Source: Verrucomicrobiales bacterium (GTDB lineage Bacteria; Verrucomicrobiota; Verrucomicrobiia; Limisphaerales; CANJXF01). From it: 33,365 nucleotides of DNA. The stretch spans positions 1 through 33,365 of the forward strand of contig CANJXF010000045.1 of NCBI GenBank assembly GCA_947478865.1. Direction: 5' to 3'. Shown here piece by piece: positions 7,327 through 15,978 of the stretch (positions are counted from its first letter, which is position 1; the number at the start of each line of letters is the position of its first letter). Under the pieces are notes generated by a model, which saw only the letters and a list, made by a program, of their open reading frames with translations, searched no databases and had not been told where the DNA came from. The translations under genes were made by a program, and so were the position numbers.

Positions 7327-9223
7327 TTGCACCCACTGGCAGCACCTGCACCGTGAGCGCCGAGGCTGTGGAACCCCCGCGATAGATGCGGTGCATCGCC
7401 TTCTTGAAATCCTCGGGCTTGGCGGTGGGGATGTTGACAAAGGTCTGGGGATTGCGATCCACGAGCGGAAACCAGCTGCTTTGCACCTGCACCATCACTC
7501 GATGGCCGCGGCGGAAGGTGTGGAAGATGTCGGGAATGGTGAAGTCGATCTTCGCCACTTCGCCGGGCTTGAACGGTTCCGGTTTCTCGAAGCTATTGCG
7601 GAATTTGCCGCGGAACACATCGCCGCGCAGGAGTTGCTGGTAGCCGCCCATCGCCAGGTGAGCGGGATTCGGGTTCGGATCGGGGAAGTCGCCCGCGTAA
7701 ACGTCCACCAGTTTTACCACCCAGTCCGCATCGGTGCCCGTCGTGGAGACGTGCAGGGTTGCCTGCAGCGGGCCGGCGAAGGTTAGATCTTCCTCCAGCG
7801 GCTCGGTCTCGTAGACCAAAACGTCCGGGCGCGACGCGGCGAAGCGTTGATCGTGGGTGGGATATCCCCGCGGATAACCGGTGGTGGGTTCTAAGGTGAA
7901 GGGCACAGGCTTGGCGGGATCGCTCACGTATTCGTCGAAGGCTCCCTTGCCGTCCGTGGGAGCATCGAAGCCAAGCGCGCCGCCCGCCCGGAAATAAAGC
8001 GTGCGCGCCACGGCTTGCTTCGGGGGCCAGGCGCTGAAGCGCCGCCACTGGTCCGTGCCTGTCTCGAAGACGTGCGCTTCCGTGGCGGTGTAGTTGGTGT
8101 CGCCCTTGAGGAAATGGCGGAAGAACGGCAGCTCGATTTTCTGACGGTAATACTCGGCGGTCTTCGCGCGAAAGTTAACGTCGCCGAGCTTGTCGCCATC
8201 GCTTTTATTCCAACCGCCGTGCGACCAAGGCCCCATGACGAGGACGTTGGTGATGCCGGAATTCTGTCGTTCGGTCCAGCGATAGGTCTCCAGCGCACCA
8301 AACAAATCTTCGGCGTCGTACCAGCCGCCGACGGTCATTACCGCGCAATGGACGTGCTTCAGGTGCGGCCGGATGTTGCGGGCTTTCCAGTAATCGTCGT
8401 AAGTCGGGTGCGCGAGAAACTCGCTCCAATTGGTGCCGAAGGCCTTCAGGAGCTTCTCCGAGTTGCCCAGCGGCCCCATGCGCAGGAAGAAGTCGTAGCC
8501 ATCGGGCGTCTTGAAGTTGAACGGTTTCAAATCCTCGTGGAGCGGATCCTCGGCGCGTTGCGCAAAGGTGTTGAAGAATGCGAAGTTCTGCGAAAGATAG
8601 AACGCGCCATTGTGATTCAAGTCGTCGCCCATGAACCAATCTGAAATGGGAGCCTGCGGCGACGCGGCCAAGAGCGCTGGATGTGAATCGATCATCCCCA
8701 TCGAGGTGTAAAAACCAGGATAGGAAATGCCGAACATACCTACCTTGCCGTTGTTGTTCGGGATCTTTTTCACCAACCAGTCGATGGTGTCGTAGGCGTC
8801 CGAGTTCTCGTCCACATCCTTCGGTCCTTTGTTCGGATTGAAAGGACGCACGTGCATGTATTCGCCCTCGGAGCCGTAACGACCGCGCACATCCTGCGTG
8901 ACGAGGATGAATTTATCTTTGGCCAATTCGCGAAACGTCCCGACAGGATCGTTGAAATTATCCGCGCCGTAGGGCTTGAGCGCATACGGCGTGCGCGTAA
9001 GCAGGATGGGCCAGGGCTGGGAATCATCCTTGGGCACATAGACGCGCGTGAAAAGCCGGACGCCGTCGCGCATGGGGATGCGGTGCTCGTACTTCGTGTA
9101 ATGCTCGGCGAGCCAGACCGCGTTGGTGTCAGCGGAAGGTTCAGCGACCCAAGCGCCTTGCGCAGCCATGGACATGACGAAAAGAAAAAGGAACACGGAA
9201 CGCAGAACGATCATGGGGTTCAT
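7319..9223 (-). CDS. CocE/NonD-family hydrolase (X-Pro dipeptidyl-peptidase S15 type), exported
   Basis: A 634-residue alpha/beta hydrolase of the CocE/NonD and S15 family, which cleaves esters, amides or Xaa-Pro peptides. It begins with a Sec signal peptide (hydrophobic FLFLFVMSMAAQGA, then WVAEP). The catalytic triad can be read: Ser167 in GISYPG, Asp303 in GGWYD and His335 in GPWSHGG. The C-terminal third is the jelly-roll domain found in X-Pro dipeptidyl-peptidases (ATLHVSTTGTDADWVVKLVD). The ATG at 9223 is preferred over an in-frame TTG at 9232; another ATG lies at 9214. It is probably periplasmic or secreted. True substrate (peptide or ester) cannot be decided from sequence. The 240 bases between it and the lipoprotein gene hold nothing convincing. 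Confidence 0.92.
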   Translation of the reverse strand: MNPMIVLRSVFLFLFVMSMAAQGAWVAEPSADTNAVWLAEHYTKYEHRIPMRDGVRLFTRVYVPKDDSQPWPILLTRTPYALKPYGADNFNDPVGTFRELAKDKFILVTQDVRGRYGSEGEYMHVRPFNPNKGPKDVDENSDAYDTIDWLVKKIPNNNGKVGMFGISYPGFYTSMGMIDSHPALLAASPQAPISDWFMGDDLNHNGAFYLSQNFAFFNTFAQRAEDPLHEDLKPFNFKTPDGYDFFLRMGPLGNSEKLLKAFGTNWSEFLAHPTYDDYWKARNIRPHLKHVHCAVMTVGGWYDAEDLFGALETYRWTERQNSGITNVLVMGPWSHGGWNKSDGDKLGDVNFRAKTAEYYRQKIELPFFRHFLKGDTNYTATEAHVFETGTDQWRRFSAWPPKQAVARTLYFRAGGALGFDAPTDGKGAFDEYVSDPAKPVPFTLEPTTGYPRGYPTHDQRFAASRPDVLVYETEPLEEDLTFAGPLQATLHVSTTGTDADWVVKLVDVYAGDFPDPNPNPAHLAMGGYQQLLRGDVFRGKFRNSFEKPEPFKPGEVAKIDFTIPDIFHTFRRGHRVMVQVQSSWFPLVDRNPQTFVNIPTAKPEDFKKAMHRIYRGGSTASALTVQVLPVGARE

Positions 9224-9463
9224 TTTCTGCAAGCATTCTCACGCGGCAAGCGAGAATTGATAGAATGTGCGTCTTGCAGGCCGAGCGGCTTTTCATTTCA
9301 CAGGAGTAAATCGCCCGGAAAACGAACTCGGACCAATTCAGTTTATCCGCCGCATCTCTGGGTTGGGCCTGGATGATTTCATGATTCCGATCAACCGTGG
9401 GCACTTGTGGCCGCGAGAATGATTTATTCTTCTACGAAGTGATCGGGCTGACGTTGGCAGGAC

Positions 9464-10222
9464 CTACTTTGCGGGGATCAGTTGCAGACCGCAGATCATC
9501 GCATCGGCAAAGGTGCGCCCCGAAGGATCGGTAACCTGGCCGCCCGGACGGATGAGAATTTCAATTTTCTCGCCCGCAGCTACTTTCACCGCGGGGAATT
9601 TGACATATTGGCTGCCTTCAACCCATCGGGTGTTTTCCGCCGCATCGTCATTGGCTGAGGTTTTTTTGCGGCCGTAATCGCGGCCGCTGGCAAACACGGA
9701 ATAGTCACCGTAATAGAGCGGGGTGGTGCCATGGCCGTAAATGTAGAGGGAATAAGTGCCGGCGGGCACGTGATAGAGAATCACCCGGGAGTTGCCGCCT
9801 CGGTTGTTCACCGGGTAGTTGAAACTGTCCAGCATCGGAGCTTTGACGCCCATCCGCCCCCCGTTGCCCCAACTGCCGCCCAGGTTGATCAATTGGACCT
9901 CGATCGGGCTGGGTTGGCCGTTGGCAAACTTGAGGTCGGACTCGGTGTGGTCGCTATTGAAACCGATGGTGACCGAGTTCCAAAAATCTCCCGCATGCCC
10001 TGCTGCCGCCGGACCTACCTGTTTGGAGGAGTCTGACCTTCCGGGGCCGAAATCGATGTTGAAGGTTTGCGGCTTGGAATCTGTTTTGGAGATGCGGGCG
10101 GACGGTTTTGAATCCAACGCGGCCTCCTGGGCCGGGGCGGCTGGCTGGATTTGGATGACAATGCAGCCGGTGATGGCGATGGCAGCCAGGCAAACGATGA
10201 GCGGGAGGACGAGCCTTTTCAT
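9464..10222 (-). CDS. Hypothetical lipoprotein
   Basis: A 252-residue protein of unknown function. The start MKRLVLPLIVCLAAIAITGC is a lipoprotein signal with the lipobox ITGC, giving a lipidated Cys20. A low-complexity Pro/Ala/Ser linker follows, then a beta-rich domain with many aromatic and Gly residues (for example YHVPAGTYSLYIYGHG), which looks like a carbohydrate-binding or surface-display fold, though no family is recognised. AAGGAA about 8 bases before the ATG is a good ribosome binding site, and a strong extended -10 promoter lies about 85 bases upstream. It is therefore probably transcribed on its own, although the isomerase-like gene lies on the same strand upstream. It is probably anchored in the outer membrane. 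Confidence 0.85.
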   Translation of the reverse strand: MKRLVLPLIVCLAAIAITGCIVIQIQPAAPAQEAALDSKPSARISKTDSKPQTFNIDFGPGRSDSSKQVGPAAAGHAGDFWNSVTIGFNSDHTESDLKFANGQPSPIEVQLINLGGSWGNGGRMGVKAPMLDSFNYPVNNRGGNSRVILYHVPAGTYSLYIYGHGTTPLYYGDYSVFASGRDYGRKKTSANDDAAENTRWVEGSQYVKFPAVKVAAGEKIEILIRPGGQVTDPSGRTFADAMICGLQLIPAK

Positions 10223-10307
10223 AAGCTTAAGTTCCTTCGGTTTGTCTCATGTGTTTTGGCTGCCTGATGCTTCTTCTTCCGCATCCGCCGGTTTCTCGCT
10301 GTGCCTA

Positions 10308-10336
10308 ATTATAGCAGATTTTGATAAGCCAGCCAG
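10308..10336 (-). promoter_or_regulatory. Predicted sigma70-type extended -10 promoter for the lipoprotein gene
   Basis: On the minus strand TATAAT is at 10313-10308, preceded by TG at the extended -10 position (TGCTATAAT). With a 17-base spacer the -35 position holds CTGGCT, a poor match, but an extended -10 can compensate. The predicted transcript would start near 10301, leaving a leader of about 80 bases before the lipoprotein ATG. It overlaps the stop of the upstream isomerase-like gene. Confidence 0.45.
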
Positions 10337-11202
10337 ATCGAGCGAAAATATTTCAGCACCCGAACCGGGTCCTGACTCTCGGGGATTTCGGCGAGGCAAT
10401 AGCCGGAGAACCCGCTTTCGTTCAAACGCGTCAGCAGTTTTCGGAACGGATATTCGTCGAGATAAAGGTCGCGCATATGACATGTGAAAATCTTTTTCTT
10501 CAGCAGGTCAAAATTACGATCAAACCCTTCGCCATCGAGATCCGATTGGTTGGAATTCCAGCAGACACCAACGTTGGGGTGGTCGGCGGTGTCCATGATG
10601 CTTTTGATGTTGGGCACTAGCGACGTTTCTTTCCCATGCACTTCGAGCCGGATTTGCACGCCGTGGCCGGCCGCAAATCCGCCCACTTCGCGCAGGGACC
10701 GGCCGATTTGTTCCAGCGTTTTTTCCTTGGGCACCTCTGCGGGAAAACCGTTTGGCCGAACTTTGACCCCAGGCGCACCGACATCGTGCGCAAGGACGAT
10801 GTATTCTTTCGTCGCTGCGATATCGGCGCGCAGCTTGGCCGGATCCGGCGTGTGGTAGTCAAACGCGCTGCCCAAACCCATCAGCTCCACGGCGGAATTG
10901 CGAAAGCGCTTCTTCACCTCTTCGCGTTTTTCCTTGTTCAACGAAACCTCCACTCCATGCGCGTGCGAGGTGCGCAGTTCCGCTCCTTGAAACTTCGCCT
11001 CCGTGCAATTTTTTATAAGCGTCGGGACGTCCCAGTCCTTGGCGATGTTGTAGGTCACAATACCCAGCTTCATCTTCGAAGGATGGAGGATGAAACTGGG
11101 TTGCCTGGCTGGCTCCGCCGCGAGGGCGGAGCGGCCCAAGGCCGCGGTCGCACCGAGGGCTAAACCGGCTGATTTTAAAAACTGGCGACGATGGATATTC
11201 AT
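10309..11202 (-). CDS. Tat-exported sugar phosphate isomerase/epimerase-like TIM barrel
   Basis: A 297-residue xylose-isomerase-like TIM-barrel protein (AP endonuclease family 2 fold), a group that isomerises or epimerises sugars, inosose or related compounds. The N-terminus is a twin-arginine signal (HRRQFLKS, then AGLALGATAALG, cleavage near ALAAEP). Barrel strands carry metal-site-type residues: ELRTSHAHG, VGVCWNSNQSDLDGEG, TCHMRDLYLDEYPF and CLAEIPES. The ATG at 11202 places the RR motif correctly; an in-frame GTG at 11223 overlaps the stop of the upstream gene (GTGA) and could be the translated start. It follows the Gfo/Idh/MocA gene directly and almost certainly shares its transcript. 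Export of both enzymes suggests they act on a sugar or cyclitol in the periplasm. Confidence 0.88.
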   Translation of the reverse strand: MNIHRRQFLKSAGLALGATAALGRSALAAEPARQPSFILHPSKMKLGIVTYNIAKDWDVPTLIKNCTEAKFQGAELRTSHAHGVEVSLNKEKREEVKKRFRNSAVELMGLGSAFDYHTPDPAKLRADIAATKEYIVLAHDVGAPGVKVRPNGFPAEVPKEKTLEQIGRSLREVGGFAAGHGVQIRLEVHGKETSLVPNIKSIMDTADHPNVGVCWNSNQSDLDGEGFDRNFDLLKKKIFTCHMRDLYLDEYPFRKLLTRLNESGFSGYCLAEIPESQDPVRVLKYFRSIWLAYQNLL

Positions 11203-11219
11203 AGATTTGGCTGAATAGC

Positions 11220-12563
11220 TCACGCCAGCTGCGGAACCTCAAAGCCCGCGCGATACTCGCGCTTTGACATGGCATTGGCCTCGTTGTCTTTGAACTTTTC
11301 CGTCTTCGGATCAAATTCCAGCGAGCGGCCGACGCGATAGGAAATGTTGCCCAGGTGGCAGTGAACACACGATTCATGGGCATCGAGCGTTGAGACCGCC
11401 ATGTCCTCGGTTTTGCGTGAACGGATCGCGCGGAAGAAGTGTTCCCACTTGCCGTCTTTGTCCGGCTTGGGAAGATCCGCAGGAAGCGGAATTGCCTCAT
11501 GTCCGATCGACTTGTCCTTCTTGGTTTCCTTGTAGCTGAAGAAACCTCGGTCAACGACATAGTAACCTTTGGTGCCGAAGAAACTGTTGCCGCAATTGCC
11601 TGCTTCAGCTTCCGGGAAGGAGCCGAGGTTTCGCACCTGGAAAGTCAGAATCGAACCGTCGGGATAGGTGAAGGTCGTGGCCTGCGTGTTGGGAGTCTGC
11701 CCGGCATCATCCAGCCCGAAGCGTCCGCCAGAGCTGAAAACTTTGACCGGCAATCCGCGATTGTGGCCCCAGCAGGCAATATCCATTTGATGCACGCCTT
11801 GGTTGCCGATTTCACCATTGCCGTATTGCCAGAAGTAATGCCAGTCATAGTGGACAAACAGACCGGGCTTCTTGCGTTCGGTGTTGATCATGAATTCGCG
11901 ATCGCGCGACGGCCCTTGCCACAATTTCCAATCGAGATTGGCGGGAACTGGCCCGGGCTTGCCGTTGCCGATTGAACCGCGATTTCCGTTTTTGTAAACG
12001 TAGCCGCGCGACTCAACAATTTTTCCGATGAATCCGTCGTGGATCAGTTTCATGTCGCGGACCAGAGTGCCGTTGGCGCGGCTTTGGGTGCCGTGATGAA
12101 CGATTTTTCCGTATTTCTTGGCCGCGGCGACGACCTGGCGTCCTTCGTAAATATTATGGGACATCGGTTTTTCCACATAAACATCCTTGCCCGCCTGGCA
12201 GGCCCAAATGCTCGCCAACGAATGCCAATGGTTCGGCGTGGCGATGGTGACCGCATCAATTTCTTTATCCTGCAGCGCCTCGCGAATGTCTTTGTAGAGC
12301 TTCGGCCTTTTGCCCTGGGCGGTCTCAACGATTTTCGCGCCCCGCTCGAGCACCTCGGAATCCACGTCGCATAAGGCCACGTATTCGGCGGCACTTTTCA
12401 TTTCGAGAATGTCGTTAATGTGGCTCCGGCCTTGTCCGTTGAATCCGATGGTGCAAACGCGAATACGATCATTCGCACCGAACACTTTGCCGCGCGCCAT
12501 GGTCCCGGCGACCAGAACCGCGACCGCCGATTTGCCGATGAATTTTCTGCGAGTGATTTCCAT
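11220..12563 (-). CDS. Tat-exported Gfo/Idh/MocA-family oxidoreductase
   Basis: A 447-residue NAD(P)-dependent oxidoreductase of the Gfo/Idh/MocA family. A twin-arginine signal (TRRKFIGK and a following Ala/Val-rich helix) is followed by a Rossmann domain that starts IRVCTIGFNGQGRSH at about residue 34. The family EKP motif is present (VYVEKPMSHN, near residue 131), with the preceding ATPNHWH loop. The C-terminal alpha/beta domain holds the QMDIACWGHN substrate-site segment. Tat export is a known habit of such enzymes in Planctomycetes and Verrucomicrobia, where NAD(P) is carried as a bound cofactor. It lies between the pectate lyase (62 bases upstream) and the TIM-barrel isomerase in one operon, which suggests a role in breaking down uronic acids or related sugars. 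The substrate is not shown by the sequence. Confidence 0.93.
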   Translation of the reverse strand: MEITRRKFIGKSAVAVLVAGTMARGKVFGANDRIRVCTIGFNGQGRSHINDILEMKSAAEYVALCDVDSEVLERGAKIVETAQGKRPKLYKDIREALQDKEIDAVTIATPNHWHSLASIWACQAGKDVYVEKPMSHNIYEGRQVVAAAKKYGKIVHHGTQSRANGTLVRDMKLIHDGFIGKIVESRGYVYKNGNRGSIGNGKPGPVPANLDWKLWQGPSRDREFMINTERKKPGLFVHYDWHYFWQYGNGEIGNQGVHQMDIACWGHNRGLPVKVFSSGGRFGLDDAGQTPNTQATTFTYPDGSILTFQVRNLGSFPEAEAGNCGNSFFGTKGYYVVDRGFFSYKETKKDKSIGHEAIPLPADLPKPDKDGKWEHFFRAIRSRKTEDMAVSTLDAHESCVHCHLGNISYRVGRSLEFDPKTEKFKDNEANAMSKREYRAGFEVPQLA

Positions 12564-12625
12564 ATTATGTTTTGGTTTAAATGATTGTTCGTTTGTGCCT
12601 TATGCCGTGGTGCTTGGATTGATAC

Positions 12626-14296
12626 TCAACTTTTTACCAATGAATTCAAATACTTTTCAAGGTTTGTGTAGCCGTCTCCGCTATCCAGCGCGCCATCGGC
12701 AGGGTTTTTTGGATCCAATCCGTGGCGGCGCTCCCAATCATCGGGCATCCCGTCGTGGTCGAAATCCTGCGGTGCCGGCTTGGATTTTAGTTCCGGCCAG
12801 CCACCCACTTCTTTCTGGGAATCGATAATGCCTTTTTTTCCGCCGCGATAGGTTTCTCCGTAACTGGCGGTTCCCGTGCGTATTTCCTGGATGACGCGTT
12901 CATCCACCGAATCGCGCGGTGAGGAGCAGCCTGCCTGGGCCAGCACCGATTCATAGGCGGCCTCTGCGGTTTGCGTTCTCACGGGGGCGACGACAAATGG
13001 CTGTTTCACCCGCAGCGTCGCTTCGGAAGGCACTCCCTTTTCCGGATGTTTCGCGTTGTCCGCGTAGTCGATGCCGCCTTTCCAATTGTCGGCGGAGATC
13101 CCGGGATAACCCGTCACAAAATTACCGTCGGCAAACATTTTTCCCTCCATGTCATTCTGTTCGAAAATTCTGCGGCGAACATTTTCTGAAGTGGCCGGAC
13201 CGTTCTTGTAATAATTGTTGATCCAGTTGCGCTGCCAGAGCTCGCCGCCGTAGGCGCTCTGGAAACCCCAGTTGTAGATCACGTTGTTTCGGTAATCGAG
13301 CAGGCCGGATTCCTTGTTGCCCGAGGCCCGCGGATTGCGACTGCTATGATGCGCGAGAATATTGTGATGCCACGATCCGCCCGGCCCGCCCCAAAGACCG
13401 CCGTAACCGTGGTCGCCCTTTTTATGCAACGAGTGACTTAAGCTTTCTGTCACCATGCACCATTGCACCGTGGAATTTGCACCTTTGTTGATCGAAAATG
13501 TTTCATCAATGCCCCAGCTCGCCGAGCAATGATCGATGATCAAGTGATCGCCTTTCCCGCCGAAACCATCTTGTTCTTTCCCCTTTTCGTCGCCTGGCCG
13601 GAACCGCACATAACGGATGATCATGTGCTTGGTTTCGAAATTAACCTGGAAATTCTTGATGCAAATTCCATCGCCGGGCGCCGTTTGTCCCGCAATCGTG
13701 AGATACGGATTCACAATCTTAAACTTGGACTGCAGCGGAATCGTCCCGGAGATGCGGAACACGATCGTCCTGGGTTCCTCCGCCGCGCACGCTGCGCGGA
13801 AACTTCCCGGACCGCTGTCATTGAGGTTGGTGACTTCGATTACCCTCCCGCCGCGGCCGCCGATGGTATATTTGCCAAAACCTTCCGCACCGGGGAAGGC
13901 GGGCGCGCGATTCGGCCGAAGATTCGCGAGCGTGACCGTTCCCTCCTTTTCGCCGTATTTCAAATCGTAGAGCCATCCCTCGGGCAGGATTACTTTTTCG
14001 AAGCGGCCTTGAATTCCATCGACGCCAGGCGCGAACAGTTGCAAGACCGAGCTTTCATGCGGTGCGATCTGGCCAGTAAACTGGATTTCCAGCACGCCGC
14101 CCAATTTCCATTTGCCGGAAGTTACCGGTTTCAAAACGGCGTGGTCGTTCACTTGGAAAATCGTTCGGTCACCGGTCGTTTGCCACGTTGACCCCGCCTT
14201 TTTTCTGGTGAATGGATCGCTTTGCCCAGCGCAGTTCCCATTCCAGCCCGCAAAAAGGGCGGCTGAGAGAATCAAAACTCTGCTGGACACGTGCAT
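12626..14296 (-). CDS. Secreted pectate lyase-like protein (parallel beta-helix, PL1-type)
   Basis: A 556-residue exported protein. A Sec signal peptide (hydrophobic VLILSAALFAGW) is followed by a beta-sandwich-like region, then a parallel beta-helix starting near residue 135 (FPGAEGFGKYTIGGRGG). The helix has PL1/pectate-lyase landmarks: VTNLNDSGPGSFRAA, YLTIAGQTAPGDGI, LIIDHCSASWGIDE and NVIYNWG. Near the C-terminus DFDHDGMPDDWERRHGLDP is an Asp-rich thrombospondin-type-3-like calcium repeat, common in secreted proteins of this phylum. AAAGGA six bases before the ATG at 14296 fixes this start; an ATG five codons upstream is less likely. It is the first gene before two Tat-exported sugar enzymes, consistent with pectin or polyuronate breakdown. 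The exact polysaccharide is inference. Confidence 0.9.
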   Translation of the reverse strand: MHVSSRVLILSAALFAGWNGNCAGQSDPFTRKKAGSTWQTTGDRTIFQVNDHAVLKPVTSGKWKLGGVLEIQFTGQIAPHESSVLQLFAPGVDGIQGRFEKVILPEGWLYDLKYGEKEGTVTLANLRPNRAPAFPGAEGFGKYTIGGRGGRVIEVTNLNDSGPGSFRAACAAEEPRTIVFRISGTIPLQSKFKIVNPYLTIAGQTAPGDGICIKNFQVNFETKHMIIRYVRFRPGDEKGKEQDGFGGKGDHLIIDHCSASWGIDETFSINKGANSTVQWCMVTESLSHSLHKKGDHGYGGLWGGPGGSWHHNILAHHSSRNPRASGNKESGLLDYRNNVIYNWGFQSAYGGELWQRNWINNYYKNGPATSENVRRRIFEQNDMEGKMFADGNFVTGYPGISADNWKGGIDYADNAKHPEKGVPSEATLRVKQPFVVAPVRTQTAEAAYESVLAQAGCSSPRDSVDERVIQEIRTGTASYGETYRGGKKGIIDSQKEVGGWPELKSKPAPQDFDHDGMPDDWERRHGLDPKNPADGALDSGDGYTNLEKYLNSLVKS

Positions 14297-14383
14297 AGCA
14301 AATCCTTTCATGGTTCGGGAGCCGGTCGCAAATTTTTTAAGGCTTATTCGTGTGCAATTCCGACGTGAGAAAACGGCACTTTT

Positions 14384-14475
14384 AACCGCGGAGATCCACA
14401 GGGCAGGGAAAAATGAATAATGATAATTTTATGGAGATTGGCTCGGTGTTTGCGGTGTCACGGAGGGGAATGGAT
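14384..14475. repeat. Possible degenerate intergenic repeat
   Basis: The stretch begins AACCGCGGAGATCCACAGGG and ends with TTTGCGGTGTCACGGAGGGG, two arms that look like decayed opposite copies of the 'accgcagag...cacagag' type element often seen between genes in this phylum. The match is by eye and loose. It lies between the divergent pectate lyase and pdxH genes. Confidence 0.2.
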
Positions 14476-14536
14476 GAAAAGTGATTCGGTAAAGTTCCCT
14501 GTTGCGTCGCGATTGTTTGGCAGATTGAATTCAAAT

Positions 14537-15175
14537 ATGAAGCTCACAGCATTCAGAAAAGAATACACCCTGGCCGGTCTTCGTCGCCGCGATCTCGCTG
14601 AGAATCCGACGTTGCAATTTCAGGAATGGTTCGAGCAAGCGGTCAAGGCTGAGGTGCCCGAACCCACCGCCATGTCCCTGGCCACGGTGAATGAGCTGGG
14701 TCAACCTTCCGTTCGCACCGTGCTGCTCAAAGCAGTCGATGAGCGCGGGTTTATTTTTTGCACCAATTACGAAAGCCGGAAAGGTTGTGAGTTGAATGGA
14801 AATCCGAACGCTGGACTCCTGTTTTTTTGGAAAGAGCTGGAGCGGCAGGTTTTCATTAGTGGCGTGACGCGCAAAATTCCGGCAGGAGAATCCGATGCGT
14901 ATTTCAAAGCGCGCCCCTTCGGAAGCCAGGTCGCCGCCTGGGTTTCAAAACAATCGTCCGTTGTCGAGCACCGCGAAGCCTTGGAGAAAAAATTTCAGGA
15001 GGTCGAACAGGAATATTCCGGCCAGGAAGTTCCGCTTCCGCCGAACTGGGGCGGTTATGTGGTCACGCCGGACACGATTGAATTCTGGCAAGGCCGGGTG
15101 AACCGCTTGCACGACCGTTTTCGCTACACCAAACAAGCGGATGGTTTATGGAAGGTCGAACGGCTTTCGCCCTAG
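14537..15175 (+). CDS. pdxH: Pyridoxamine 5'-phosphate oxidase
   Basis: A 212-residue protein matching PdxH, the FMN-dependent oxidase that converts pyridoxine or pyridoxamine 5'-phosphate to pyridoxal 5'-phosphate in vitamin B6 synthesis and salvage. Seen in order: the N-terminal YTLAGL and MSLATV segments, VRTVLLKAVDERGFIFCTNYESRKG (FMN phosphate binding), WKELERQVFISG, the ARPFGSQVAAWVSKQS substrate loop and the conserved ending EFWQGRVNRLHDRFRYT. The ATG at 14537 gives the normal family length. Upstream in-frame starts (from 14420) would add a tail not expected in the family. The TAG stop overlaps the TAG stop of the convergent ABC gene. Confidence 0.96.
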   Translation: MKLTAFRKEYTLAGLRRRDLAENPTLQFQEWFEQAVKAEVPEPTAMSLATVNELGQPSVRTVLLKAVDERGFIFCTNYESRKGCELNGNPNAGLLFFWKELERQVFISGVTRKIPAGESDAYFKARPFGSQVAAWVSKQSSVVEHREALEKKFQEVEQEYSGQEVPLPPNWGGYVVTPDTIEFWQGRVNRLHDRFRYTKQADGLWKVERLSP

Positions 15176-15975
15176 ACCGCGTGGTGATGATCGCTTGATA
15201 TCGTCGCCTGAAAACGGCCTTGCTGCCGGGTTAATTTGATTTTTGCCCCAAAGGCGTGGGAGAGAATCTCGGATTTAAGGACGCTCGTTTTCTCGCCAAG
15301 CCCAATTATTCTTCCGGACTTCAGAATCAAGGCATGTGAAAATACCGGCATGATTTCTTCGATGTGATGCGTCACAAGAACGAGCGTTGGCGAGTTTTTC
15401 CGCATTCCGAGCCGCTGGAGAAATTGCAGAAGATTTTCACGCGCGACGGGATCCAATCCGGCGCAAGGCTCATCCAAAATCAGCAAACGCGGCGCGGCCA
15501 TCAGCGCGCGGCCGATGAGCACGCGCTGGCGTTCGCCCTGCGAGAGCACGCCCCACGGGCGCTCGGCGAGATATTCGCATTCCACCTGTTGCAAGATTCG
15601 TCGGGCGCGCGCCCGTTCTTTCGGAGTTCCGTTCCCCCAATAGTCGACGATTGCGTCCTTGCCGCTCAACACGGTGAACAGCGCCGGCTCGGCATCGGGA
15701 ATCATCTGGCGAAGCGAAGAGCTGACCAGGCCGATGAGCTTGCGTAATTCGCGCCAATCGGTTTCGCCGAAACGTTGGCCGAGCAATTCAATCTCGCCGG
15801 AAGTCGCCGCGAGATAACCGGTCAACGCGCTCAGCAGCGACGTTTTGCCGGAACCGTTGGCGCCGAGCATCGCCCAGTGTTGGCCTGATTGAATCCGCCA
15901 ATTAATTCCATCGAGGATGGTGATTCCGTCCCGCTCAATGCGCAGGTCGGAGATCTGCAAAACAATTCTTGCCAT
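15172..15975 (-). CDS. ABC transporter ATP-binding protein (lone ATPase)
   Basis: A 267-residue ABC ATPase. Walker A is GANGSGKTS at residues 38-46, the signature is LSQGE at 144-148, Walker B is LLILDEP at 164-170 with the D-loop AGLDP, and the switch His lies in VTHH at 203-204. It resembles the metal or cofactor-import ATPase branch (ModF/FepC-like), but no permease or binding-protein gene is adjacent. A 55-residue single-helix membrane protein ends 3 bases before its start codon, so the two are probably co-translated. Its C-terminus is His-rich (SSDHHHAV). It converges on pdxH with overlapping stops. It could pair with a permease encoded elsewhere or act as a non-transport ATPase. Confidence 0.92.
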   Translation of the reverse strand: MARIVLQISDLRIERDGITILDGINWRIQSGQHWAMLGANGSGKTSLLSALTGYLAATSGEIELLGQRFGETDWRELRKLIGLVSSSLRQMIPDAEPALFTVLSGKDAIVDYWGNGTPKERARARRILQQVECEYLAERPWGVLSQGERQRVLIGRALMAAPRLLILDEPCAGLDPVARENLLQFLQRLGMRKNSPTLVLVTHHIEEIMPVFSHALILKSGRIIGLGEKTSVLKSEILSHAFGAKIKLTRQQGRFQATISSDHHHAV

Positions 15976-15978
15976 GGT

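Noticed and set aside
9141-9404. Small minus-strand frame upstream of the CocE-like gene
   Set aside because: It overlaps the CocE signal-peptide region in another frame and has no good start or recognisable composition.
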